A stretch of DNA of 64,000 bases from positions 26,649,021-26,713,020 of the forward strand of contig OX387602.1 in NCBI GenBank assembly GCA_947568835.1. The letters are read 5' to 3'. How positions within the stretch are numbered: the stretch's first letter is position 1; every line of letters starts with the position of its first letter. Positions 1 to 10,877 of this stretch are shown here, in pieces. Under the pieces are notes generated by a model that had not been told where the DNA came from, did not search any database, and saw only the letters and a list, made by a program, of their open reading frames with translations. The DNA comes from Protonemura montana (Eukaryota > Arthropoda > Insecta > Plecoptera > Nemouridae). Position numbers and translations under genes: made by a program.

Positions 1-79
1 GAGTCAATTAAGGTTAAGACCCCCATCAGTAAATGAGTTGTGGAGGAAAATGTTAATCTGGCTCGATGGTTTTTCTCAG

Positions 80-3000
80 CACCTGCACAGACGGTTATCT
101 TAAGATCTACCTGAAGGGACAAGAGACGACAGAGTCTTACGACAAGTTCGACCATGAGTTGTGCGGGGAGGAGAGTAAACCTGACTTGTTCATGTCGGAC
201 GGACCTCGTCTCGTCATGGTCTTCTCCAGCGGAGAGCTGCAGGGGCGAGGATTCAAGGCAAAATACACGTTTGAGACAGGTACCTACACTCCGGCACACC
301 AAATTACTGGTGTTTCTGTAGCTCTGTCATTGACCTCGCCATTTTATATCAAACCCCTATCTGCAGGCATTTGCTTTAACAATGGGCACTGATTGATCAC
401 GACTTCCATGCAATTTTCTGACCTGCAGAGTACCAAATCCCGGGAACTGCAGCTCCCGACGGAACCTGTACATTTTACTACCGGAGCGAGAGCAGGAAGA
501 AGGGCGAGTTCAACTCGCCGAGATATCCTTCTAATTACCCTAGCAGAACTAATTGTACTTACCAGTTCCTGGCCACGCCAAACGAGCAGGTTACGCTTAT
601 CTTCGATCATTTTAAAGTGAGTATCAGAATTCCGGTTGCGGATTTCAGTATGCCATGTCCCAAAGTTGCAAGTTTGAACGCTTATCACCACGGCCGACGC
701 ACATTTGTCAGGTCCGCGCGGATGCAGCGAATGCGACGACGGGCACGTATGGAGTCGTCACCTGTCAAGAGGACTGGCTCGAGATGTACAATATGTACCG
801 CGACGGCACGGAACAGATGATTGGCAGGTACTGCGGGATGACGGCGCCGGGACCCATCGAGTCCAACCGCGGGGCCGTCGGGATCAAGATTCTCCTGCAC
901 TCCGACTCGGAAGGGGTTTACAGTGGGTTCAAGGCGCATTACGCGTTTGAGGAAGCAAAGTCAATTTTCGGAGGTGAGTGTCGACAATTCGCAAGACGGG
1001 CGAGTGCGGTAATGTTTTGAAATTGTTCACAATTAAGGGTTTCGAATCGCTTGTTGCAGACTGTGGTGGCAATCACAGCAACATAGACTCGGGAGTAATA
1101 GAAAGTCCGAACTTCAAAGAGAATTATGACGGCCCTTCGAAGGGGCTGTCGAGTAAGACTTGTAACTGGTATATCAATGCTCGCCCGAAACACAAAATAC
1201 TGCTCAACTTTGAGGTCTTTGCGGTCGAAGGCGATCCAACAGGTACGAAAAAACTTCGATAATTTCGTAGAAATTTCATAAATTAAAATATTAAAATAGA
1301 TAATTTTGACAACCCAAATCATTAAGAATAAAACTTGCTCTTAAATTGATTTGTTCTCCAATAACCATTTCGATGAAACCATAAACCACGTCCTTTTATT
1401 TAAACTTCCTCATTTCTTACCAATTAAGAGGTTGAAGAAAGAGAATCGAGTAAAATAATGTATTAACTAATTCCTACCGAGATGCAAGTGATTTTTAACC
1501 CCCCCGTTAAAAACTGTGTGCGCCTCGGGCGATCTGGCCATGCTAATCGTTGACGCTTGTGCCAGCGCGTGGGTGTCCCGCCGCCGTGCTGCGCCTTTGG
1601 CACAAGACCCTCGGCACCCCGATCGAGCTGTGCGGGGAGAAGCCAGAGGCCGATAAGTGGCAGTACGTGTCGGAGGGCAGCACCATGCGCATTGCCTTCA
1701 TCGCGGCAGACAAGTCTGTGGGCGCCCAGGGCTTCCGCGCGGTCTTCACCGAAATTGCCGATGGGCCCGACTGCGATCAGTTCGTGTGCTCAAAAAGTAA
1801 TTTCTGCATCGCCGATAAACTGAGATGTAATAAAGTGAGGAATTGTGGAGCCGAGGACACGTCGGACGAAACCAACTGTGAGTTTAAACGTTTGCTTAAA
1901 ACAACAAAACCAATATTCATTAAATTAATTTAATAAAAATCATAATAATTGCTCAAGTAAATTGAAAAATACTACATATTTTTATAAAAAAGAAAACCAT
2001 ATGATTAATTAATAATTTTGCCTATATTTTCTTCATACTTGCACTCTCTTTACTCTGCTCTCGACACGCCCCTGTACATTTCTATTCTCTTCATGAATAT
2101 GCTTGGTATGAAGCCTGTACTTTTTCTCTCACTCGGCTTTTCGCTGTACAGGACCAACTCTCATGAAGTTTAACACTCACTAAAACTCTCTAGCTCTAGA
2201 CATTGCGATAGCCAACAAAACGACCTGACTTAAATCACATTCCATCCGAATACTACGCATGAAAATAATTACCAAAATGTTACCAACGTGAAATGCTCCC
2301 TCGTGGCTCTTTGCATATAACTAACTATGCCTAGTGAATTGAATGTCCTATTTGATTTTTTATTTAAGGTAAGCATGCTAGAGTTGTGCCACCTTCACCT
2401 CTTCTTGCGCCACTCCCCTTAGTGATTGTTGCATTTAGGAAACGAAATAGCGTCTGGTGATTTCAGACTAATTAATGTGTGGTTAGTTTGTGCCGTTTAC
2501 AATGTAAAAGCACCTTCGTTCAATGTTCGTGTTGTTGCTGAGCGCGATATCTGGGAATACATTTAACTAGTTAGTCATGCTCAGGTACACCGTTTTGTGT
2601 ATTCACAAGGACAACGCGAAGACACCAGATTTATTGGGAATACAGGGAAGCATGGGGAAGCAAAGCAGGCTGGAAACATTACAAAAGTGTTTCCTTTTCG
2701 GCCCTAAATCCTGTCCCTTGTGACACTCCGAAGACTGGGCGGTTGCAGTAGTACTCTGGGAGAACCGTGGGGAGTGTGCTGGTGTAATTGTGTGCTGTGG
2801 TTGTTTTTGTGCCGTGCAGGTCTAGCGGAGGCTCCTGAAAACATGGTGCCACGGCTACCTTTACTCTTCCTATCTCTGTGCTTGTTGAGTCTCGTCTCGT
2901 CATGATGAGAGAGCATGTAATAGCACACACAAGTGAGTCTCTCAATATGTCCCTCCTAAAAAAAAAAAAACAGACAAGATACTATACTCTACCGGTTGAT

Positions 3001-3837
3001 ATCGGACCTGCTTTGTCCGCGATTTTGGTCTTGCGTGTTCTACCTAATTATTTGACCTCTCTCTATCTTTTCTCTACATTGCATGTATCTGTGTACTGAC
3101 TTATCCATCTTTCTATTTCCCTTGCTAATGTTCATTTCACGCTCATCCTTTCTTCTCTGGAACAAATATGTGTCAACAAAATATGAAATTTTAAATGCAA
3201 TTTTTATCAGTTAAACTAATTAATAGAACGTTAAAAGTTAAAGACCTGTGTCAAATAAAATCTCTGTTTTGCAACTTGTAAATACTTAAAAGGAAATAAT
3301 TTGCTCCAAAAGCCTTGGTATGAGTTGTTGGAGCTAGAAAATTAAATAACACGTGGAATGCACATTGCGTATAAAAATAACCATAAACATTCAGAGGGGT
3401 TTGCTTGTAAATGATAAAATATGAACAAAACAAAAGTAACGTTGTCATCACAATATAAATCTATAAAATTCCGAGCAAGGCAACTCAAAAGGTGATTTTC
3501 CTAAATATCTACTCATGCCAAGTAGGTACTGGTTGCTCAGAACGCGCTCCAACCCAGAGTGCGTACGCTACAGCGAGCTCTCCTGTAATGTGCGTGGGGC
3601 GATCCTGCAGGTGTGGTGGAACCGCCAGTCGGGACGTTCACCGTCCTGGGCGTGATGCTCTCCCTGTCCGCGGCGTTCGTGCTCGTCTTGTGTGTTTGGT
3701 GCCACCGGAAACGCATGCGGAGGCGTCGGCGAATCCGACGGAACCTCGGCAGGCATTCACAGCTGTCCGGCTCATCGAGGCGCCAACACGTCTGCGACGA
3801 GCTCGGCACGCGTTTCGCCAGCGTCGACAGCGTCTGA
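80..3837 (+). CDS. Sol1: SOL-1-like CUB/LDLa transmembrane protein, 3' part (transmembrane isoform)
   Basis: The 3' part of a spliced gene whose start lies left of the window. Exons by GT-AG sites and phase: 80-279, 429-616, 712-973, 1060-1242, 1566-1877 and 3611-3837, joining into 456 visible residues. The order is the end of one CUB domain (CTDGYLKIYL to YTFET), a complete CUB (CTFYYRSE to HYAFE), another CUB (DCGGN to FTEI), an LDL-receptor class A module with six Cys and the calcium-site DTSDE, one membrane helix (FTVLGVMLSLSAAFVLVLCV) and a short Arg-rich tail starting HRKRMRRRRR. The extracellular part therefore precedes a single-pass anchor. SOL-1 proteins are auxiliary subunits of AMPA/kainate-type glutamate receptors at synapses. 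NETO proteins are the main alternative, but they have two CUBs and at least three are seen here. The ATG at 66 lies in the intron before the acceptor at 78-79 and is not a start. Gene structure is confident; the family name is from remembered similarity. Confidence 0.8.
1878..3610 (+). other. Introns around the alternative last exon of the SOL-1-like gene
   Basis: AT-rich intronic DNA apart from the alternative exon at 2820-2905. If the intron after 1877 is retained, the frame still encodes the sixth LDLa Cys, then EFKRLLKTTKPIFIKLI and a stop at 1931-1933. An A12 run lies near 2948-2960. I see no other supported feature. Confidence 0.6.
2820..2905 (+). CDS. Alternative last exon of the SOL-1-like gene with hydrophobic, possibly GPI-type, C-terminus
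   Basis: A good acceptor (T-rich tract, then gtgcag) ends at 2819. The exon begins with GT, which completes the codon left open at 1877 (T plus GT gives Cys), exactly as the transmembrane exon at 3611 does. It encodes CLAEAPENMVPRLP followed by LLFLSLCLLSLVSS and a TGA stop at 2903-2905. A polar spacer followed by a terminal hydrophobic stretch with no basic tail resembles a GPI-attachment signal; a weakly hydrophobic secreted end is the alternative. AATAAA at 3254-3259 could polyadenylate this transcript. No transcript evidence is available, so the exon is predicted from splice signal, phase and composition only. Confidence 0.5.
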
Positions 3838-3847
3838 GCGAAATCGG

Positions 3848-3872
3848 CGTCGACGTCGACGTCGACGTCGAC
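3848..3872. repeat. GTCGAC hexamer microsatellite
   Basis: About four units of GTCGAC begin 10 bases after the stop codon of the transmembrane isoform, inside its 3' UTR. Confidence 0.8.
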
Positions 3873-4201
3873 CACGATCAGCTAATCAGCCAGCGCGTCA
3901 CCAAAGAGCTTGTAAAGATGGCGAGAGACACGCCACTCGGGGAAGCATTCTCTTGGTAGATTCGAATAGCGTATTCTTTATTCTGACGCACGGAATAGAA
4001 TTTTGTCATGTGAAATGTCTTGTTTGGATGCACTATAGGGATTTTCACGGACACAACTGCTCAATCATTTCGGGGTCCGAATTTAAAATGCAGACACTCG
4101 GGGCGTCCTCTTAGAAGTCGATCAAAGTACAAGCTCTTTGCGTTCACTAACAAATGAAAGCTTCTGGTAGTGAAAACCGTGGACAACTGGACAACATACA
4201 A

Positions 4202-4207
4202 AATAAA
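4202..4207 (+). terminator. Candidate poly(A) signal of the SOL-1-like gene
   Basis: AATAAA 365 bases after the stop at 3837. It is the first canonical signal downstream of the transmembrane exon; others follow near 4410. Confidence 0.4.
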
Positions 4208-6635
4208 ATGGCGCGGACATCATCCGACGTGACTTTTGCAACTTTTACCCGATCAAAGATTTACATGGAAACTGTTACCTATTAATTTGTTACTAGACTA
4301 GATGAAAGAAAACATATAGATATATAACGCATCCTACATGGGAGAGACTACAGTGTTTTGTGACGTAAAAAGGTAGTAAAACTATACCATTTCATACAAA
4401 CTATTTATAAAAATAAACATTTAAGCTCACGACGTGAAGAAATATAGAACTCCAAGTTTCTATGATTTTTGTGCAAGCGCCCAGTGAAGTAAAAACAATT
4501 TAAAAAGTTAAAGCTAAAAAAGCTCTTGATAAAGCAGACACTTCTTTTACATGCGAATCTTGCAGAAGCTGCATTTACTGCCAAGTTGTCGCTTTCGGTA
4601 AGCGTTTGGAAAGAAGTGTGCTTGGCGGACGTGGTATGGCCGGGTAAAGAACTGTTTGGTGACAGCATTATGCTCGAAGAACATGGGCAAAGAACGGTTT
4701 GGAAGGTGGCACGATCTTGAAGAAAATGGGTAAAGAACGGTTTGGAAACCAGCAAGTGCTCGAAGAAAGCCTCTGATCTCTTGATGACCGAGGCAAAGTT
4801 ATGGTGTCAGGAAGCGAGATCTGTGTAGCCAGTCCTCGGCCGGGCAGAAGGAGGAATTAGCGAATTAATAAAAAAATATAATATTATTGTGCGATTGGAA
4901 AATCAAATTGTTAACTTTCAGTATAGAATAATGTTTTCTAGTTGTTTAGTTGCTACTTTCTTGAATAGGAAATAATGAACAAAAAATATTTTGAGGGGGT
5001 CTTAAGCCATCGCAAGAAGATATGGTTAGAACGGTTGTGATTATTCTCTGCGAAAGCCGATTATTTGATGGGAAGTTATGTGTCACATGTGAATCCGATG
5101 AATATGTAAGCGGGAACTAACACGACTTCTGTTTAAATATTCGTCGATGTTCATTTGGAGGAAGCTCGAGGTCGACACCAGTTTATTCAAAGATTGTTAA
5201 TAATTGTTATAATAATTCAGACTTATGAAATTTGCAAAAGAGAAAAAAAAACGTTATGTCAAAGAGTACAGTGTTGATTGTTCTTTTAGGTGTTTGACCT
5301 CCAAGCTACAGTCTCGACTTTAACCCCACTTTGTGAAAGATTAAAAAAAAATAATAGCAAATAAACCAAGATGCAGTAGGTAGCAATCAATGCAGCAAAG
5401 ATGTGTTGTCAACTTGTATCCCATGTGTATGTCTGTAGACCACAAGCAGTAACCTCTGTCGTTTGTTTTTTAGTTTTGAGTGTTAAACACGAAAATCCCC
5501 CCTGGCTAAACTTTGGCTCTGTCTATAGACACCCCCAGCGGTGTGAGACAGTATGGTGACCAAGCCGGGCAAGGTCAGTGGTAGTTTGCAGTAGTGGTAG
5601 TTTATAATGCTCACCGACTCGACATTGCTCACAAGAGACGCCATTCCAAAGCTTCGTTTTATTTTCTTTTTGGTTTCTTACTTCACGACCCCTTGTCTCG
5701 TCTTGCGTAGCATGTTGGGACGGATCGGTGCATAGTAACTATACCTATCAAATCACTCTAACTGTAATTGTAAGTAACTGTCAGCCGCACCATGGACGTA
5801 ACTATCCCTGTTTAGCGATTCCACACGAGCAGTGTCACCTGCATCAGTTTTGTGAGTTTCCTTTCAGTTTCTTAGATGAGTAATGCCCAGTTTTTAGATC
5901 AACAAGATCCCCTCGTATTCATTGTTTGTTAAATAAATAAAAATCTGTATTAATAAACTAAAAATAATTGTATAATAAGAGGGTCAAGACGGGTCGCGCA
6001 AAACCAAACACTGTAATATAATAATATTATAATATATAATAATAATTATATCAAATGCTCACTGCGACTATTACCGACTAAAATGCTTTCTCATTTATTT
6101 ATAAAAATGTAAATTGCTACTCTTCCATCCCTGGCAAATCCCAGCGGACTTGACCATGTCCCTGACCAAATTTTCAGTGTGACGTAAAAGCAGTACCAAA
6201 TTTATTAAGCAAGCCTTTTTAAAGAACTGCACCCTCTCGTATCATTAAAACCGACATAAATCTAATAATAAAATTATTCGCAATGCTTTAATGTTTTGAT
6301 GATGAAATTAACAAGTCTTGCAATTCGAAGTGTTTGGTATGCAAGTTATTCACCGTCCTTTAATAATAGCTAAACAGCATACGCAAATCCCTTTAGCAAG
6401 ATACGTTTAATAATTTTGGTACTAGCTCTTTTAAATTGTGCCATCATAATGAACTTGAACCAAAGAGACGCCACTTTCACTGTGCTTCAACTTTGCTCCA
6501 CTTTAAATTTTAAATCTTTCTAACAAGCCCAATGCTTTCACCGACTCGACGACGACGTTGGTGTGTGGTTGTAGTGCTTCCTCTGGCCAGTGTGGTCTCG
6601 CGATAAGAAAGTAACTGTAGCCCGACGAGGCAGAG
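4208..6635. other. Intergenic DNA between the SOL-1-like gene and the GST cluster
   Basis: AT-rich, with short A runs and TAATAAT-type low-complexity sequence (about 6010-6050). Apart from the 43-bp minisatellite I see no gene or RNA here. Confidence 0.6.
4642..4770. repeat. 43-bp minisatellite, three units
   Basis: Units at 4642-4684, 4685-4727 and 4728-4770 each begin GGG[TC]AAAGAAC[TG]GTTTGG and end with a [CT]T[CT]GAAGAA block. A more degraded unit seems to precede them from about 4595 (GGTAAGCGTTTGGAAAG). Being 43 bases, the unit is not a multiple of three, so this is not a coding repeat. Confidence 0.8.
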
Positions 6636-6670
6636 GAGCCAATGGTAGAGCCAAGGTAGAGGCCAATGTA
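6636..6670 (+). promoter_or_regulatory. Three tandem CCAAT-like units upstream of GST1
   Basis: Units at 6636-6647, 6648-6658 and 6659-6670 read GAGCCAATGGTA, GAGCCAAGGTA and GAGGCCAATGTA. The first and third contain CCAAT. They lie 69-103 bases upstream of the GST1 start codon, a position suited to the promoter or 5' UTR. No TATA box is obvious nearby. Confidence 0.4.
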
Positions 6671-6738
6671 CCGAGCGACGCTAGCAAGTGTTGGCTGAAC
6701 GCCCCAGACAGTTACCGAAGTATCGACTTGGAGGCAAG

Positions 6739-8278
6739 ATGTCCGGAATGAAGCTCTACTCTGTGTCGGATAGTCCCCCAACGCTGGGGGTCCGCATGTT
6801 GCTCAAGATTCTAGACGTCGAACATCAGATCGTACCTGTCGACTTCGGCACCGGAGAACATCTCAAGGAAAGCTATGCTAAGGTAAGGTTAGATCACGAC
6901 CTGGTTCGAGGCTAGCTAAGATTTATTATCAAGATGTTTGACCATGAGAAATTTGATAGGTGCTGATATATAACGTTAAGAAGATTTAAAGTCGAAAGAT
7001 ACCGTAGAGTTCAGGACTCAGGACGTGTGCTTGGTATGGCTTGGCTTGAAATTAGGATAGTCTAGTTTGTTGTCACTGTCACTATTGGTGAGGAAAAAAA
7101 CTATTCACAACAGGGTTTTTGAATGGTTATTTTTTTAAATTAGTACTCAGGTTAGATAGAGTAGAAATGAGTCTAAAAACCATACTGTTGGTGATCGTTG
7201 TAAACTGACTCGACTTCACTGATTACGCTAACAACACTGACTCGACCAATAAGATGATAATACACATGCACCAATCGATCCATACACATCGAGAATAATT
7301 AACAATACACGATTTAAATTTCAGATAAATCCTCAGAAGGAGATTCCTTGCCTTGATGACAACGGTTTCATACTGAGTGAAAGGTGCGTATCTCCCACGA
7401 CGTATGTGAGAGTACAGAAACGTGTTTACGGTACATGCAATTAACTTGTTGTGCTTTCAGTGTGGCGATTCTTCAGTACATCGCCGATAAGTACGCTAAA
7501 AACGACGCCCTGTACCCCAGGGACGCAGTCAAGAGGGCTGTGGTCAACCATAGACTTCTTTTCAACCTCACCACGTACTACAGATACATCTCAGAATATG
7601 TGGTAAGCTACTGACTTCTGTAGACACGTGTAAACCTCACGTGCGAGATGCTACCTTTGATGGAACTGACCTCTGCCGATCTAGACAGATTACAGAGGTA
7701 TAACAGGGGCGATCCATTCGCCCACTGGCTTCAAAACCAGTCCTCAGACTGCAATTTTGATAATATTTTGTATGATGAATGAGTAGAGAGAAAAACAAGA
7801 CGTTAAGTCATTACAAAACCTATTTTTATATTCTAACGACCTTCCAAGCGTGGGTCCACGGCAGGTCATGAGATCTTGCTAAAAAACAATGTATTTCTGT
7901 CTGTGCCCCACACAGATGGCACCCATCTTCTACTCTCACGCCTACAAGCGAACACCCGAGGGACTCAAGAAGCTGAACCTCGGTCTATCAAACTTCAGCA
8001 CCTTCCTCGAGCGAGGAGGGACAAAGTTCGTCGCGGGTGAGAAGGTGACGATCGCCGATTTCGCAATGGTCGCTGCAACAATGTGCCTCGAAGCAATCGA
8101 CTTCCCTATGGCGCGCTACCCCCTCGTGGTCAAGTGGTATGCCGATTTCAAAAACGACTTCCCTGATCTTTGGGTGATCGCAGAGGGGGGGATGTTGGAA
8201 ATCAGTGCGTTTAATAAGAATCCTCCTGATCTTTCTGGACTTAATCACCCTCTGCATCCTCCCATGAAGCATCACTAG
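6739..8278 (+). CDS. Glutathione S-transferase, delta/epsilon-like (GST1 of a tandem pair)
   Basis: Exons 6739-6882, 7325-7383, 7461-7602 and 7916-8278 join in frame to 235 residues, close to the 210-230 usual for insect cytosolic GSTs. Such enzymes conjugate glutathione to electrophiles, including insecticides and lipid peroxidation products. Visible signs are the N-terminal thioredoxin-like domain (KLYSVSDSPPTLGVRM) with the likely catalytic Ser12 before PP, cis-Pro56 in KEIPC, the glutathione-binding Glu67-Ser68, and the helical C-terminal domain with the N-capping motif TIAD (160-163). The class call rests on Ser12 aligning with the delta-class catalytic Ser and on the ADF...YP.V.KWY pattern; a related unclassified insect class is possible. 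The start is the first ATG of the conserved MSG-KLY end, shared with the neighbouring copy. AATAAA signals follow at 8426-8437. Confidence 0.9.
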
Positions 8279-8425
8279 AAGCGTCTTGAAGTAAAAGAAG
8301 ACTGACGTTACTATCTGCGGAGATTTTTTTCAATACATGGTCAATTGCAAAGGGGCCTGCATGTTTCTATAAACACTTTTAAAACTGCTATTTTGTTTAC
8401 TTGGATAATGATATTCCCTTCACGT

Positions 8426-8437
8426 AATAAAAATAAA
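8426..8437 (+). terminator. Poly(A) signals of GST1
   Basis: Two adjacent AATAAA hexamers (8426-8431 and 8432-8437) lie about 150 bases after the GST1 stop codon. Confidence 0.6.
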
Positions 8438-8849
8438 TTCGATTATAAGAAATCAGCTCGCAAATTAAATATTGCCTCTCTCGCAGATGTTTGCTGATTT
8501 CGTTCCCCTTTCCTGTCATTTCCTTCCGAGTATGAGCCAGTTAGACAATTGTTTTCAATGCCAATGTCACTGTCAGTGACCGTCGCTTTCAAATGACCTT
8601 CATAATTAAAAATAGTGCTTACTTACGTGGTCCACAATTTTGACGTCCACTTGTCAACTGAAAATTAATTTGACACTTCTTATGCAACAACTTCTTGCGA
8701 TGACTCGCTAATCTTGAGCATCCTTTCCCGAGGCCTTTACCATGGTGGTGGCATCAGTGATACGATTCATTTTACATTCAGTCGAGAAGCATCCGTTGGC
8801 CTGCTCGGTACTGTCTGTGTTTGCATACTCGAGATAACCTCCCTGCAAA

Positions 8850-10372
8850 ATGTCTGGCGTGAAACTATACTTCGCAGTAGACAGTCCACCTTCCCTCAGC
8901 ATTCGGCTGCTGCTAGAGAAGTTGGGTGTCGACCATCAGATTGTCACCATCGACTTCAATGCAGGCGAACACCTCAAGGAAAACTTTGCTAAGGTAAGTC
9001 TCTGACGCAATCAAACCGACAGGATAGTAGATTTACACCAGACCGATTCGACAGCTTCTTAAAATGGCATTGAAGTATGGACCTTCATCATCAGCACACA
9101 AAGGACGCTGGCCATTTGTGTACTTTTTTTAGTTAAATATTTGATTTGATTTGAATTCTAGTATCATACATGGAATTTATACTTACACATTATATAATAT
9201 CATTATCAATGAACTAGGGCAATGAACTAGTTTGTGTAGCGATAAGAAATTGGGCGGCAATATAAAATGTATCTGATGTTTTCAGATGAATCTACAGAAA
9301 GAGATTCCGTTCCTCGACGATAATGGGTTCTACTTAAACGAGAGGTAATTGACACTGAATAATTGACGAACACCATACAGGGCGCTTAATTAATTAAACT
9401 GAAATAAAATGTTCCCCTATTTTGAACGGGTTTGTCTACCGATCGATACAGACCAGTTTGCTTCTGGCGTCCCAGAGATTCCCCACAACCAATCCAGACA
9501 AAATGGATTACATTTCCTAAACTCAGTCGGGTAGGATGACACTGTTCATTTCTGAGACGTGGTTCTTTTCAGCGTTGCAATACTTCAGTACATCGCCGAC
9601 AAATACGCGAAGAATGACGCCCTCTACCCCCGGGACGCCGTCAAGAGGGCGGTGGTGAACCAGAGGCTGATGTTCAATATTTCCACCTACTACAGCTGCG
9701 TCGGTCAATATGTGGTAATGCTGCGAATAAGACACGTGTTTGCCATCAAAATTTTCAGATGGAACTACAATAATCCAAATTATGCAATAATCCAATACAA
9801 TAATCCACATAATGTAATAATCCACATGCTAGCGTGTGTGTCATCACTTCTTAGCGTTCACAATGCATTTTTGTCTGAATCACATTTTGATGCCATTTTT
9901 TTGTGAACCAAACTCTGACAATTTGATTTGAATCTGACAATTTTAGTCCATATTGATTTCCGAAGTTAAAATTTGAAGCGTGTTTGATGATACTGAATTC
10001 TAGACCTCTTCCTTGTTCCAGCTGGCTCCGATTTACTACTCACACGCGTTCCAGCGCACTCCAGAAGGGCTCGCTAAGCTAAACAACGGTCTCTCCATCT
10101 TTAACACTTACCTGTCGAGAGGAGGCACCAAGTTTGTGGCCGGAGACTCTGTCACGATCGCTGATTTCGCGATGATAGCCGCCACTTCCTGTCTGGAAGC
10201 TATCGACTTCCGGCTGGATCAGTTCCCACTGGTGGCGAAGTGGTATGCGGATTTTAAGAAGGACTTCCCCGAGCTGTGGGTGTTTGTTAACGAAGGGGTG
10301 GTGAGAATGCACGAGTTCTATCTGAGTCCTCCCGATCTCACCGGACTCGACAAGCTTCGTACGACAGCCTAG
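8850..10372 (+). CDS. Glutathione S-transferase, delta/epsilon-like (GST2 of a tandem pair)
   Basis: Exons 8850-8993, 9286-9344, 9573-9714 and 10022-10372 give 231 residues. The first three exons have the same lengths and phases as in GST1 (144, 59 and 142 bases), so the pair is a tandem duplication on the same strand 571 bases apart. The conserved points repeat: Ser12 before PP, cis-Pro56 in KEIPF, Glu67-Ser68, and TIAD at 160-163. Residues 69-97 are identical to GST1, whereas the first and last exons differ much more, including the substrate-side segment after residue 98 (FNISTYYSCVGQYV against FNLTTYYRYISEYV). This suggests a shared glutathione site with altered substrate range (inference). 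The starting ATG is placed as in GST1; a longer open frame over 8714-8992 is in another frame. Confidence 0.9.
9767..9827. repeat. AATAATCC tandem repeat in GST2 intron 3
   Basis: Four copies of [AT]AATAATCCA separated by short AT-rich spacers (units near 9768, 9785, 9798 and 9815). The repeat lies in the intron between 9714 and 10022 and has no counterpart in GST1. Confidence 0.65.
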
Positions 10373-10871
10373 GCTGCCGTGGACGCAGTAATGCAACAAA
10401 GGTTGCCTATCGTGAACCTTGCAGGGATGCGCTAAGTCCACATGGACAGAGCTGGTACGTGCAGCATCTCTTTTTTTTAAAGGTCGCATTTCATTCCAAT
10501 AGACCTATGCAAGAAGTTAAAAGGTCATTTAGAAAACAACATTTCAGTAGCACAATATTTAACTTATACATTTATAGCTTTTTATTACAATTTGACAAAT
10601 TAACTTTTTTTTTTTTGGTCACAGACTATTGGGTTTTGTGTGATTTTCTGTTCGCATTCAACGGCTGCTCCCATTTAAGTAAATTTTATGGAAAACCTTT
10701 GATTTTTATTTATCTTGCACCCTCCGAGCAGTGCTAAAATACTGGCCAAAAGTTTCACAGATCACAAAGTCAATACAATTAACACTTTTCTGCAATTTTT
10801 CACATTGCACAATCCAAACCTCTGCAACCTCTAAGATACGACCTTTAAAACGACCATGTAAAGCATTCTGA

Positions 10872-10877
10872 AATAAA
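10872..10877 (+). terminator. Candidate poly(A) signal of GST2
   Basis: AATAAA 500 bases after the GST2 stop; no canonical hexamer was noticed nearer. Confidence 0.35.

Noticed and set aside
66-392. ORF beginning ATG at 66
   Set aside because: The ATG lies before a good acceptor at 78-79 and the frame runs past the donor at 280; this is an internal exon of the CUB gene.
3492-4114. Long open frames over the transmembrane exon (plus and minus)
   Set aside because: They are other-frame shadows of the GC-rich last exon; the 3611-3837 frame has the correct phase, helix and stop-transfer residues.
8714-8992. 92-codon ORF covering GST2 exon 1
   Set aside because: Wrong frame; the frame from 8850 matches GST1 exon 1 closely.
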